63,455 bases of DNA from Candidatus Poribacteria bacterium (GTDB lineage: Bacteria > Poribacteria > WGA-4E > PCPOR2b), in the NCBI GenBank assembly GCA_022822005.1, contig JAJECO010000092.1, positions 1-63,455 of the forward strand. The letters are read 5' to 3'. The translations under genes were made by a program, and so were the position numbers. Below, piece after piece: positions 14,601-21,877 of the stretch (positions are counted from its first letter, which is position 1; each line of letters opens with the position of its first letter). A model generated the notes under the pieces. It did not search any database. It was not told where the DNA came from and was given only the letters and a program-made list of their open reading frames with translations.

Positions 14601-16746
14601 CAGCTGCTTGTTGAGGCACGGAAGACGAGTTTGCTGCAACCAAGAGCACGTCGAAAATATCGACAACCCTATCTTCGTTGATATCCGCCGAATCTTGCCC
14701 CTGCTGTCCGAAACGCGAGGCAACAGGTGTCAAATCTAGAATGTTCACAACTCCATCGCTGTTAACATCTAAGACGTTTTGGGTAGGTACTGCCTTATCT
14801 AACTGGATAGGAAAGGTCGCCCAGGTGATATTCCCACCCACATCGATAATTTGAAGTGTGACCCTATCAACAAGTTCTGCCGTTCTAACGGTAGATTCGA
14901 CGGTGTCCGTTGTGCCCTTTAATCGTTTACAGTCGAACAACCTGTAAGGCCCCCATCCAGAGCCTTCTTGGCCAAGTTCTGGCACCAACAACTGCGCTTG
15001 ATGAAGCCCATCGGGATCTGTCACCTCAAAACGAAGGCTTATTACGTCTCGGCTATAAGTCCGTAAAGAAAGAAGTTGAATTTCCCCCGGCGCGTTGCGG
15101 AATATTGATTTGGTATTAAAGAAACGGCTGACAGATAACCACTCAGCAGCACACTTAGACAATCGGATTGGATGAGCGTTATAAGCCATAACGTAGTCTC
15201 TCGAAATACCTACCCGGGAATCGTGGTTCAATCCAAAGGCATGTCCAAGTTCATGGAGTGTCGCACCCCAAAAATTATTATTGGTCCCGTTCCCAACACA
15301 GGCATCACCAGACGCGGGTATTATGGCTGAACCTCCAAGTGCTTCTTCCCCTTTCGTCAAATCTCTGTGTCTCATTGCTCCTGCGCCAAAAAAACTTAAT
15401 GGCCGTCCCCTTGAAGGAAAAAAAGCGACCCCGGCCAGACCGCATGCCCTGCCTTCGTTAAGTTTTTCATAACTAAGATCTATTGCAGTGAGATAGACGT
15501 GCTGAAGATCGCTACCGTTAAAATGTTCAAAAAATTCTTCCCAGACGTTGAAATCTGTATTCCCTGTATCCTCTGTGTAATAATAATAGTCCTCTGTGAA
15601 CTTCCCATCAATTTGATGTACCACCGGTTCTCCATTTTCATCGGTTTCAACGGTAAAGGTCTTTCTGCCATATCCGTGACGTTCCATCTCATCCGCAAAA
15701 AACCGTTGCATATCTTTAATCAACTGACGCAGTGCTGCCACTATGTCTGGCCGGGCGGGGCGATCGCTTGGGAGGAAGTAGAGCAGCCGAACCATTCCGT
15801 TCGTATCAATAGAAGGTAGAGGTGGAGGTGGGCGGTTGTCAAACTCGACTGTAACCCCTCTGTTTTGGAGCGCGGGAATATGGGTGTGGAAAGATTGGGC
15901 ACTGAGGCGGTTTCCCCGAACATGAACCATATCTCCACTTCCCAATCCTGTATTAGTTACTAGCGGTAAGAGGTCCGAAATCCAATTGTTCTGAAGCCGT
16001 AGTTCTATCAAGTTGGTTAAACCTGCTAAAGGCGATATGTCAGTGATGGCGTTGCCTCCAAGCCACAGTCTAGTCAGATTGGTTAAGCCGGCTAAAGGCA
16101 ATATGTCGGTGATATTGTTGCTTCCAAGCCACAGTCCTGTCAAGTTGGTTAAATCTGCTAAAGGCGAGACGTCCGCAATGTCGTTGCCCCCAAGTTCCAG
16201 TCTAGTCAGGTTGGTTAAGCCGGCTAAAGCCGATATATCCGTGATGTTGTTGCTCCAAAGACTCAGGCCTGTCAGGTTCGTTAGTCTTGCGACCGGCGAT
16301 ATGTCGGTGATGTCGTTGCCTCCAAGCCACAGTCTGGTCAAATTGGTTAGTCCTGTGACCGGCGATATATCCGATATGCTGGTGTCCTCAAGCCGCAGCA
16401 CTGTCAGATTGGTTAATCCTACAAGGGGTGAGAGGTCTGATACCGAGCTGCTGTTGATCCAACGCCCCACCTCCTGCACATACTCGCGCTTAAGCAACAA
16501 TTCTGTCAGGTTGGTCGCATGTTCCAGTCCCGTTAAATCGCTGATGTTGGCGTTTCGTGCTTCAAGACGGGTCAACTGTGCCATATCTGACGCGGTGATG
16601 GGGGCACCCGACGCTTTGCTAAGTGCCTTTTCAATCACGGTGCGGAGGTTGGGGTCAGGGATGGATACGACTTGTGCCGTGGCAGGCAGCGGAAGGGTGA
16701 GATATATCAACAGGAGAAAGGGGAAATGCAGATGTTGTTTGTTCAT
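11641..16746 (-). CDS. Giant secreted mosaic: LRR, metzincin-like protease, dockerins, WD40, Ig-like, C-terminal sorting-like domain
   Basis: This is a 1701-residue protein with a signal peptide (FPFLLLIYLTLPLPATA). Order of modules: internalin-type 22-residue LRRs (about 60-300); a protease region with HELGHAFGLNHD at 498-509, the HExxHxxGxxH metzincin zinc motif; a type I dockerin with DVNSDGVVNILD at about 660; about seven WD40 repeats (about 770-1050; FSPDGQTLASASWDKTV); an Ig-like Big_1-type domain (about 1056-1150); a second LRR block (about 1163-1395); a second Ig-like domain (about 1398-1496); a second dockerin (about 1498-1552); and a C-terminal FlgD/T9SS-like module with NYPNPFNPETWIPY at about 1607. 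It is probably exported and cell-surface or extracellular. A -35/-10 pair is not obvious. The protease activity is inferred from the motif alone. Confidence 0.9.
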   Translation of the reverse strand: MNKQHLHFPFLLLIYLTLPLPATAQVVSIPDPNLRTVIEKALSKASGAPITASDMAQLTRLEARNANISDLTGLEHATNLTELLLKREYVQEVGRWINSSSVSDLSPLVGLTNLTVLRLEDTSISDISPVTGLTNLTRLWLGGNDITDISPVARLTNLTGLSLWSNNITDISALAGLTNLTRLELGGNDIADVSPLADLTNLTGLWLGSNNITDILPLAGLTNLTRLWLGGNAITDISPLAGLTNLIELRLQNNWISDLLPLVTNTGLGSGDMVHVRGNRLSAQSFHTHIPALQNRGVTVEFDNRPPPPLPSIDTNGMVRLLYFLPSDRPARPDIVAALRQLIKDMQRFFADEMERHGYGRKTFTVETDENGEPVVHQIDGKFTEDYYYYTEDTGNTDFNVWEEFFEHFNGSDLQHVYLTAIDLSYEKLNEGRACGLAGVAFFPSRGRPLSFFGAGAMRHRDLTKGEEALGGSAIIPASGDACVGNGTNNNFWGATLHELGHAFGLNHDSRVGISRDYVMAYNAHPIRLSKCAAEWLSVSRFFNTKSIFRNAPGEIQLLSLRTYSRDVISLRFEVTDPDGLHQAQLLVPELGQEGSGWGPYRLFDCKRLKGTTDTVESTVRTAELVDRVTLQIIDVGGNITWATFPIQLDKAVPTQNVLDVNSDGVVNILDLTPVASRFGQQGQDSADINEDRVVDIFDVLLVAANSSSVPQQAAETFTVADVQQWLTAAKQLAVENETLVKGIAGLEHLLAVIMLLSEPSREVAIGQLKATLKGHTDHIWSVAFSPDGQTLASASWDKTVCLWDIDTEQLLYTLIGHTDHVTSVAFSPDGQALASASWDGTIRLWNPNTGAHKRTLSDHSGGVGVASVAFSSDGTMLASGGSDRTVRLWNTTTWQVERTLTGLVNSVAFSPDGTMLAIGSPDKTIRLWNPHTGQHIRTLTGHTSDVRRMMFSPDGTTLASGGLDGTIRLWNPHTGKNIRTLPDQTGWVNPVAFSPDGGTLVIGNRGISLWDIEIGQYKEPLAEDIGDAVSVVFSPDGTMLASGSVDNLVRLWDFTPFLITPGLSKLSGDNQTGVAGVILANPFVIVVRDDSLSVLEGISVTFTVTGGDGTLSVTSTTTDEKGRAESTLTLGPNRGTNTVSVSANGIEGTITFNAVAEAPVDIPDANLRAKIETALGKAEGDPIAPSEMATLTRLEARNADISDLTGLEYATNLKSLRLGGEQVGNRFVNSSSVSDLSPLVGLIHLEDLDLWSNLVSDLSPLAGLTNLKHLGFVSNNISDISVLAGLTNLGSLFLDGNPISDLSPLAGLTQLTKLGIDSISVSDFSPLTALTSLKWMRLAWNNISDLSPLVANTGLESGDEINLKGNPLSYQSIHTHIPTLQSRGVTVEFDNQAHPALLKISGDNQNGASLTPLSQPFVIEAQDANGSALIGISVTFAVVAGGGTLNTTITRTDENGRAQSTLTLGPNIGTNTVQVSATGIKAPVTFYAISDTEAPSITADVNNDGSVNVLDLVVIASNLGNTVENIAADVNRDGEVNILDLISVAGMFEGAAAAPSTQPQVSEALTAVEVQDWLTEARALEGRDLIIKRGLMVLEQLLVALTPKETELLANYPNPFNPETWIPYRLAEDASVRLTIYDGTGHIVRTLEVGHRIASAYENRSKAVYWDGRNDVGERVASGVYFYTLTAGNYSATRKMMILK

Positions 16747-16789
16747 AGATTCTTTCTTTGTAAGTATCCCCTAAAGATAAATGTTGCAT

Positions 16790-18007
16790 CTAAAGAGCAC
16801 CGTTCCGACGGAGTTCTTCGATCTCTTGTGGGGACATATTGAGGTAATCTCTAAGCACTTCATCTGTATGTTCGCCCAGTTGTGGTCCGCGATGATGTTC
16901 AGTTTTGGAGTCGCTGATCTTAATTGGACTCGCTACCTGACGTGCAACGCCGAACTCCGGATGCGGAATCTCAAGAATCATCTCATCCTCAGCTACCTGT
17001 GGATCACGGAACGCTTCCTCGACTGTGTTCACGGGAGCGCACGGCACTTCACCTTTGAGCAGATCCAACCACTCAGCGGTTGTCCGACGACGAAACAGAT
17101 CTTTCAGGATCGGCACTAAGGTTTCGCGATTTTCTAACCGATCTGCAAACCCGCGAAAGCGAGGGTCTTCCGCTAGTTCCGGTGCCCCTAAAATCTGCAC
17201 AAGATTCTGGTAGAAATTCTGCTTTGCACACGCTACAACGATCCAGCTATCCTTGGTGGGCATCACCTGAAACGGTATCTGAGACGGATGTGAGGAATCC
17301 GCCATCCGCTGAGGCTGATATCCCTTCGTTAGGTGCCAAGCGCCGACATACCCCAGTTGGGATAGAGCGGTATCGAACAGGCTCACATCCACATCGCAGC
17401 CCACGCCGGTGTCCCGTGCCCGCAGAATAGCGCTCATCAAGCCGAGTGCCGCCATCACGCCTGCGCTCAAGTCAACGAGCGATAGTCCCGTCTTCTGGGG
17501 TGGGGTGTCCGGTTCGCCAGTTATGCTCATCCAGCCGGCATACCCTTGCATCAGGTAATCGTATCCCGGTTCCGCAGCGCGGGAGTTGTTGCGCCCAAAC
17601 GCGGAGAGCGAGCAGCACACAATTGACGGCTTTACCTTTCCGAGGGTTTCGTAGTCCAAACCGAGTTTGGCAGGCAGATCGCCCCGTAGATTGTTAAAAA
17701 CGCCGTCCGAAATGGAAACGAGTCGGTGGAAAATATCAGTCGTATCGGGGTGTTGCAGATTCAAGGTGATACTCTTCTTGTTTCGGTTGAAACTCTGAAA
17801 ATAGACACTATCGCTCTCAACTGTATACGGAGGAACGTAGCGCGCTACATCCCCACCTGTTTCGGGGTTTTCGATCTTGAGGACTTCTGCTCCCAAGTCG
17901 GCGAGCATCATCGTTCCCCAGGGACCTGCGCCGAATTGTTCAACCGAGATAATTCGTACCCCTGCAAGAGGTAGGCGGGCACCGGTATGTCTCTGAACTT
18001 CCGTCAT
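16790..18007 (-). CDS. Class III CoA-transferase (CaiB/BaiF family)
   Basis: The 405-residue product has the family N-terminus VRIISVEQFGAGPWGTMMLADLGAEV, read here as several conserved blocks, then KSITLNLQHPDTTDIF, VFNNLRGDLPAKLGLDYE and TGLSLVDLSAGVMAALGL. The Asp in SLVDLSAG corresponds to the catalytic aspartate of formyl-CoA transferase. These enzymes move CoA between carboxylic acids. The substrate cannot be read directly. The gene downstream of its promoter-proximal neighbour is a MaoC-type hydratase on the same strand, which fits a CoA-ester catabolic route. AAGGAAAAATAG precedes the ATG. The giant mosaic gene begins 43 bp downstream, so cotranscription is possible but functionally odd. 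Confidence 0.92.
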   Translation of the reverse strand: MTEVQRHTGARLPLAGVRIISVEQFGAGPWGTMMLADLGAEVLKIENPETGGDVARYVPPYTVESDSVYFQSFNRNKKSITLNLQHPDTTDIFHRLVSISDGVFNNLRGDLPAKLGLDYETLGKVKPSIVCCSLSAFGRNNSRAAEPGYDYLMQGYAGWMSITGEPDTPPQKTGLSLVDLSAGVMAALGLMSAILRARDTGVGCDVDVSLFDTALSQLGYVGAWHLTKGYQPQRMADSSHPSQIPFQVMPTKDSWIVVACAKQNFYQNLVQILGAPELAEDPRFRGFADRLENRETLVPILKDLFRRRTTAEWLDLLKGEVPCAPVNTVEEAFRDPQVAEDEMILEIPHPEFGVARQVASPIKISDSKTEHHRGPQLGEHTDEVLRDYLNMSPQEIEELRRNGAL

Positions 18008-18054
18008 CTATTTTTCCTTCATTTCAGTTTGTCATAGCACAATTTTTTAGGGTT

Positions 18055-18206
18055 CAAAGGTTCAAAGGTTCATTTGTGGTTGCGGCACACGCTTCACATG
18101 CTACGGGTAGAGAAACCGAGTTTTTGAATGAAGATTAATTTATTACTTGGGTAATTTTCGAGCGCTGTCCGGTGCGGTTGGAAACCGCACCTACCGGGCC
18201 TGGGGG
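18055..18206. repeat. Intergenic repeats between CoA-transferase and MaoC genes
   Basis: GGTTCAAA units lie in tandem at 18053-18073. GAGAAACCGAGTTTTT (18112-18127) matches half of the hairpin at 30093. A GGTGCGGTTGGAAACCGCACC palindrome with TACCGGGCCTGGG (18171-18204) runs into the MaoC gene and supplies its stop codon. Confidence 0.6.
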
Positions 18207-18706
18207 AAAAGTCCCTTCTTAGGGGCGCTGTCCCGTTTGTAGACCATGATAGAACGCACGAGATCAATCACCACTGCCCCGTCCTGATTAATTCCCCGTG
18301 AACAAACTCTGACGATACCTGCTTCGGGATAAGAATTCGACTCGCGCTTCGACAGTACCTCCGTTTCGCAATAGAGGGTATCGCCTATAAAGACAGGGTT
18401 CGGCAGCTTGACCTCCTCCCACCCCAGATTCGCCATTGCATTCTCACTCACATCCGAAACGCTCATGCCGGTGATCAGTGCCAGCGTGAAGGTGCTGTTC
18501 ACGAGGATTTGCTCCCACTTTGTCTGTTGGGCGTACTGTCGGTCAAAATGTAGGGGGTTGGTGTTATGCGTGAGCTGGGTGAACAGTGCGTTATCAGTTT
18601 CCGTAACCGTATGGCCAAACCTGCTTCGATAGACATCTCCAATCTCAAAATCTTCATAGAAACGTCCCTCCCAGCCCTTCTGAACTCTATCCTCTGATTT
18701 CGACAT
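18191..18706 (-). CDS. MaoC-family enoyl-CoA hydratase-like protein
   Basis: This 171-residue single hot-dog protein carries the hydratase 2 motif region FTQLTHNTNPLHFDRQYA, with the catalytic Asp/His-type residues in NPLHFD, and a second conserved strand NPVFIGDTLYCETEVL. Such proteins hydrate enoyl-CoA or mesaconyl-CoA-like thioesters. AGGAGAGATAG precedes the ATG. The CoA-transferase follows 183 bp downstream on the same strand, so a shared pathway is plausible; cotranscription across the palindrome is less certain. The final residues (FPQAR) and the TAG stop are encoded by the dispersed palindromic repeat, so the natural C-terminus may have been altered by its insertion. Confidence 0.87.
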   Translation of the reverse strand: MSKSEDRVQKGWEGRFYEDFEIGDVYRSRFGHTVTETDNALFTQLTHNTNPLHFDRQYAQQTKWEQILVNSTFTLALITGMSVSDVSENAMANLGWEEVKLPNPVFIGDTLYCETEVLSKRESNSYPEAGIVRVCSRGINQDGAVVIDLVRSIMVYKRDSAPKKGLFPQAR

Positions 18707-18913
18707 CTATCTCTCCTGTTATATCAGTTCATCGACCCAGTGGACCGTGCCTGCTAATTTAACCCATGGCGCGAGTTGCTCCGGCTATCGTCTTTGGAGT
18801 GCTGAAGGGTTGTTAATGCGTTGGCTTATTTCCTGTTTCGTACCCCACGTTTCACGCCTCTTTCTGCTAATAACTCTACAATGGATGCGAGGAATAATCA
18901 AGCCTTTTTGTCC

Positions 18914-18942
18914 TTGCACCACTTATCTGTTTGTGCTATAAT
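18914..18942 (+). promoter_or_regulatory. Strong sigma-70 promoter of smpB
   Basis: TTGCAC (18914-18919) and TATAAT (18937-18942) are 17 bp apart, with TGC before the -10 (extended -10). The ATG of smpB begins only 10 bp after the -10, so the predicted transcript starts within 2-3 nt of the start codon. Confidence 0.75.
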
Positions 18943-18951
18943 TCACGCACT

Positions 18952-19416
18952 ATGAAAGATGCGAAGCCTGTTGCGACCTCTGGTCCAATTGCCACTAATA
19001 AGAAAGCGCGGTACGATTATCACCTGATGGATCGTTTCGAAGCAGGGATGGTGCTTCAGGGAACAGAAGTCAAGGCGATTCGTGCTGGCAGGATGAATTT
19101 GACCGATAGCTACGCTCGTGTTGAGGAGGGCGAAGTCTTTTTAGTTGAGGCTCATATCGGTCCCTACGAGCAAGGCAATCGCGAGAATCATGAGCCGAAG
19201 CGTAAACGGAAACTCCTGTTGAACCGTAGAGAGATTAAGCGGATCGAAGGGAAAACCCGACCTACCGGCATGACGATTGTGCCGACGAAGGCTTATTTCA
19301 GTAAAGGCAAGGTGAAGGTCGAGATTGCATTGGCGCGTGGTAAGCACGACTACGATAAACGCGAAGATATGCGGCGGGAGGCAGATCAGCGGGCAATCCA
19401 ATCGTATATGAGATAG
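18952..19416 (+). CDS. smpB: SsrA-binding protein SmpB
   Basis: The 154-residue product is a full SmpB. It binds tmRNA and delivers it to stalled ribosomes. The N-terminal barrel shows ATNKKARYDYHLMDRFEAG, GTEVKAIRAGRMNLTDSYA and EVFLVEAHIGPYEQGN; the C-terminal tail HDYDKREDMRREADQRA is the helix that enters the decoding path. I start at the ATG at 18952 because the promoter -10 ends at 18942; an upstream in-frame TTG at 18931 lies inside the promoter. No Shine-Dalgarno sequence precedes the ATG, so initiation on a leaderless mRNA is likely. The tmRNA gene itself lies about 520 bp downstream on the same strand, with one small membrane-protein gene between. Confidence 0.95.
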   Translation: MKDAKPVATSGPIATNKKARYDYHLMDRFEAGMVLQGTEVKAIRAGRMNLTDSYARVEEGEVFLVEAHIGPYEQGNRENHEPKRKRKLLLNRREIKRIEGKTRPTGMTIVPTKAYFSKGKVKVEIALARGKHDYDKREDMRREADQRAIQSYMR

Positions 19417-19455
19417 CATCTGTATACCGATTATACGTTAGAAGCAGGCTCGATT

Positions 19456-19902
19456 ATGGCTCTGAAATTTCGGTGCGAAAAGTGTGGGAAAGATATCGCC
19501 GTTAGGTTTTTGAAAATCGGCGAGGCTGCCGAATGCAAAAGCTGCGGGGCAAGTAATTCTGTTCCCGAATCAGCAGAAGAGATCAGTGACGAAGCTGCAG
19601 AAAGCATAATCAAGGCTCCTGTTTCCGAATCAGCGGAACGTATTGGTGATACCCCCGCGAAAAGTCCGCCTATAGTTAAGGCGCTACGCATAATCGGTAT
19701 ATTATCAATAGGTTTCGGGGTTATTGCAGGAATAGCTATGCTTATCTTACTCAGTCAATCTGTATCGTCCAGCTCTTCCTCACCAACGGCAGAATTGTCT
19801 CTTGGCGGGGTTGTAACAGCGCTTGGTATGACGTTTTATTTCTGTACTCTTGGTGCGCTTTGTTTAGGTATTGCCAAGGTTATTGAATTGTTAAGCATAT
19901 AG
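19456..19902 (+). CDS. Zinc-ribbon membrane protein of unknown function
   Basis: The product is 148 residues. The N-terminus FRCEKCGKDI and AECKSCGAS form two CxxC knuckles of a zinc ribbon (residues about 6-36). An acidic linker follows, then two hydrophobic segments: IIGILSIGFGVIAGIAMLIL (about 78-98) and a longer one through GMTFYFCTLGALCLGIAKVI (about 120-145). The layout is typical of small bacterial proteins annotated only as zinc-ribbon or DUF proteins. It lies between smpB and ssrA on the same strand, 39 bp after smpB and 30 bp before the tmRNA 5' end. No function in trans-translation is known or implied beyond proximity. Confidence 0.75.
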   Translation: MALKFRCEKCGKDIAVRFLKIGEAAECKSCGASNSVPESAEEISDEAAESIIKAPVSESAERIGDTPAKSPPIVKALRIIGILSIGFGVIAGIAMLILLSQSVSSSSSSPTAELSLGGVVTALGMTFYFCTLGALCLGIAKVIELLSI

Positions 19903-19932
19903 AAAAATTGGGATAGTTACTTCTTAACATAC

Positions 19933-20288
19933 GGGGGTGAAAAGGTTTCGACGAGAGTAGATGATATAAAGGTTGCATGCCGAGGTCTCCGCAGGCCTCG
20001 TTAAACAGGCGGAAACAATTTAATTGCCGATGAAGAATTGGCTCTAGCTGCTTAAATAAAGCGGCTCGTCCGGCTAATTTGCGGTCCCGTCGAGTTAGCC
20101 CGACGTCAACAAACGGGCTATGCGCTTTGCTTATTCTCAAGGGGCATGGCGCGAGAATTAACTTGAGATAGTCCGCGGCGAATCCGGCATAAGGGAGTCC
20201 TGTGGACGAAACATTAAAGCTTATGCTAAGCATGTAGTAGCCTCTATTGAAATGCTCTCGGACGCGGGTTCGATTCCCGCCACCTCCA
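19933..20288 (+). ncRNA. ssrA: Transfer-messenger RNA (tmRNA)
   Basis: The 5' end GGGGGTGAAAAGGTTTCGAC and the 3' end with T-arm GCGGG-TTCGATT-CCCGC and acceptor strand CACCTCCA form the tRNA-like half. The 5' GGGGGTG pairs with 3' CACCTCC (one G-U). The CCA tail is not encoded after the discriminator A (the genome reads TCT). The tag frame begins near GGC at 20008 and ends with TAA at 20053-20055, giving GGNNLIADEELALAA if GGC is the resume codon. The ALAA ending is the usual protease signal. Pseudoknot-like GC-rich helices fill the rest. Together with the nearby smpB gene this is a complete ribosome-rescue pair. Confidence 0.95.
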
Positions 20289-20434
20289 TCTCGTTAATTT
20301 TGGTACATTAATGGTTCATTGCGCCGATGTGCATTTTGATCCACTTTCACGCGTTACCTTCCATATCTCGTCTGCTATAAATGGCAATATCCTTGTAGCC
20401 TCCGTTTCTCACAATTAAGTTAGCTGTTTTGGCA

Positions 20435-20440
20435 TATAAT
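20435..20440 (+). promoter_or_regulatory. -10 element of the first PspA operon
   Basis: A perfect TATAAT lies 35 bp before the GTG start of the PspA-like gene. The -35 region is weak. A start site near 20447 would exclude the upstream in-frame ATG at 20443 and leaves a leader of about 29 nt holding AAGGAGG. Confidence 0.5.
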
Positions 20441-20475
20441 TCATGTGCAACAACGTTACAAGGAGGAACGGAACC

Positions 20476-21168
20476 GTGCAAACGCTAAATCGAGCCAAAC
20501 TCATCGTGAGATCGCATGTGAACGATCTCTTAGAAAAAGCAGAGGATGCGGACAAAACGCGTGCCCTGATGTTGGAAGAGATGCGTCAGAACGTGCGCCA
20601 TGTTAAGGCTTTAATCGTAGGTGCCATCGCCGATCTCAAGCTGATAGAACGGGAGATTGACGCACACGGCACAGAAGCCGAAAGGTGGGAAGAGAAAGCG
20701 GTCTTCGCTTTGAAGAAGGGGGAGGAAGATCTCGCTCGCCGTGCACTCACCCGCAAAGGTGAGCACGTAAAAAAGGCAGATCTATTCCGCGAGCAGGTCA
20801 ACACACAACAGGAAATAATTGACTCCCTCAAGTCCAGTTTGAAAACGCTGGAAACCAAGCTGGACACGATGCGTTATCAAACCGCGAAATTGGCTGCCGC
20901 TGAAAGTTTAGAGGTGTTGCAGTCCACCGTCGGTACAACACCACCGGCTGGTGGGGCCATCGACACAACCGCGTTTGATGCCTATGATAGGTTAGTTGAC
21001 CGCGTCCGAGATCTCGAAGCCCATGCGGAAGCGTTGGCTGAACTGACACAAGGCGATGACCTTGAGCAGAAATTTCATGAACTTGAGAATAACGAAAAGG
21101 TCGAAGCAGACCTCGCAGCGCTGAAAACCAAAGTCCGTCCTGGGAACCAAGAGGGTGCATCTCCGTAG
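20476..21168 (+). CDS. PspA/IM30-family protein, paralogue 1
   Basis: The GTG start at 20476 is chosen because AAGGAGG lies just upstream; the product is 230 residues. It is almost entirely charged coiled coil. The N-terminal helix VRSHVNDLLEKAEDADK matches the PspA/Vipp1 pattern (NINALLDKAEDP), followed by long helices and a linker with Gly and Pro (about 155-165), then a final helix. PspA/IM30 proteins are bacterial ESCRT-III relatives that bind and repair the cytoplasmic membrane. This copy is more divergent than the second one at 23642. It heads an operon with PH-like, NfeD-like and a secreted protein, 12 bp before the next gene. Confidence 0.87.
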   Translation: MQTLNRAKLIVRSHVNDLLEKAEDADKTRALMLEEMRQNVRHVKALIVGAIADLKLIEREIDAHGTEAERWEEKAVFALKKGEEDLARRALTRKGEHVKKADLFREQVNTQQEIIDSLKSSLKTLETKLDTMRYQTAKLAAAESLEVLQSTVGTTPPAGGAIDTTAFDAYDRLVDRVRDLEAHAEALAELTQGDDLEQKFHELENNEKVEADLAALKTKVRPGNQEGASP

Positions 21169-21180
21169 GGAGTGACGTGG

Positions 21181-21558
21181 ATGGCTGAGTTTCATCGGTT
21201 ACCTTCTCGCATTCAGGAAACAACCCAAGCGCAACTGCGCACAGATGAGCAGATCCGATTGTGTATGCTTGGGAGATCCAGCCTGCTGAATCCCGACTTT
21301 GTCGTTATTACTTCTGACCGGGTGTTGGTCTTAGAGGAGCGGCAGATGGGGAGTCTGAGTGCTTCCTACATCAACGTTAGATGTAACCTGTCGCTTTCTC
21401 AGATTACAGCGATCGAACTGGACCAAAGCCTCAAACACCGTATCTTTGGTCAAGCTGCCCTTGAAATTACAGTGAACGGGAACAAATATCTGATTAACAA
21501 CATCAGCTACCGCGATGCCAAACGCGCAATGACATTGATTTCCTCTTGCCGCGAATGA
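21181..21558 (+). CDS. Bacterial PH-domain-like small protein
   Basis: The 125-residue product reads as a PH-like fold of the kind found in bacterial YvbH/SHOCT-associated proteins: a first strand with DEQIRLCMLGRSSLL, then FVVITSDRVLVLEERQ, a strand pair leading to ITAIELDQSLKHRIFG, then ALEITVNGNKYLINNI and a closing helix SYRDAKRAMTLISSC. These domains usually bind proteins or membranes and have no enzyme activity. The ATG at 21181 is preferred over an upstream in-frame codon because it sits 12 bp after the PspA stop with GGGAGTGACG upstream. It is in the middle of the PspA operon, which suggests a membrane-associated partner. Confidence 0.65.
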   Translation: MAEFHRLPSRIQETTQAQLRTDEQIRLCMLGRSSLLNPDFVVITSDRVLVLEERQMGSLSASYINVRCNLSLSQITAIELDQSLKHRIFGQAALEITVNGNKYLINNISYRDAKRAMTLISSCRE

Positions 21559-21577
21559 CTTGGGAGCGGGAGCAGAT

Positions 21578-21877
21578 ATGGGCGATTTCCTTAATTACAT
21601 TGCAGTTGGGCTTGCAAAGCTATTCTCTAAAAAGGAACGCTCCATGACCGACGATCAACTGATCGGCTTAAGAGGGCGAGTGATTAGCGGTCGGGTCACT
21701 ACCACCTTCGGAACAGTGCGCATCTCGGTTCCGAGTGGGTCCGAGTTGACCGTCAGTTGTCGGGTTCGTGAGGGTGACGATGTTCCCTTAAAGGGGGACA
21801 CAGTGGTTCTCATTGCCTACGATTTGCACAGAGAGATTTTTGATGTGACGAAAAAGGGGATTGGTAATGTGGACTAG
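21578..21877 (+). CDS. NfeD-like OB-fold small protein
   Basis: The 99-residue product has a short hydrophobic N-terminus (GDFLNYIAVGLAKLF) and then an OB-type domain: DDQLIGLRGRVISGRV, TTFGTVRISVPSGSELTV, CRVREGDDVPLKGDTVVLI and LHREIFDVTKK. The pattern (LIGLRGRV, GEVRI, G-D-x-V) is that of the NfeD C-terminal / YqiJ-like OB domain, which frequently partners membrane-shaping SPFH proteins. No SPFH gene is present here, so PspA may be the partner. GGGAG precedes the ATG at 21578; an in-frame TTG at 21560 is less likely. The next gene overlaps its 3' end by 11 bp, indicating translational coupling. Confidence 0.68.
   Translation: MGDFLNYIAVGLAKLFSKKERSMTDDQLIGLRGRVISGRVTTTFGTVRISVPSGSELTVSCRVREGDDVPLKGDTVVLIAYDLHREIFDVTKKGIGNVD

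Noticed and set aside
16013-16774. 253-codon plus-strand frame
   Set aside because: It is an antisense shadow of the N-terminal LRR block; no ribosome site.
20250-20290. Possible separate tRNA gene
   Set aside because: The T-arm and acceptor belong to the 3' end of tmRNA.
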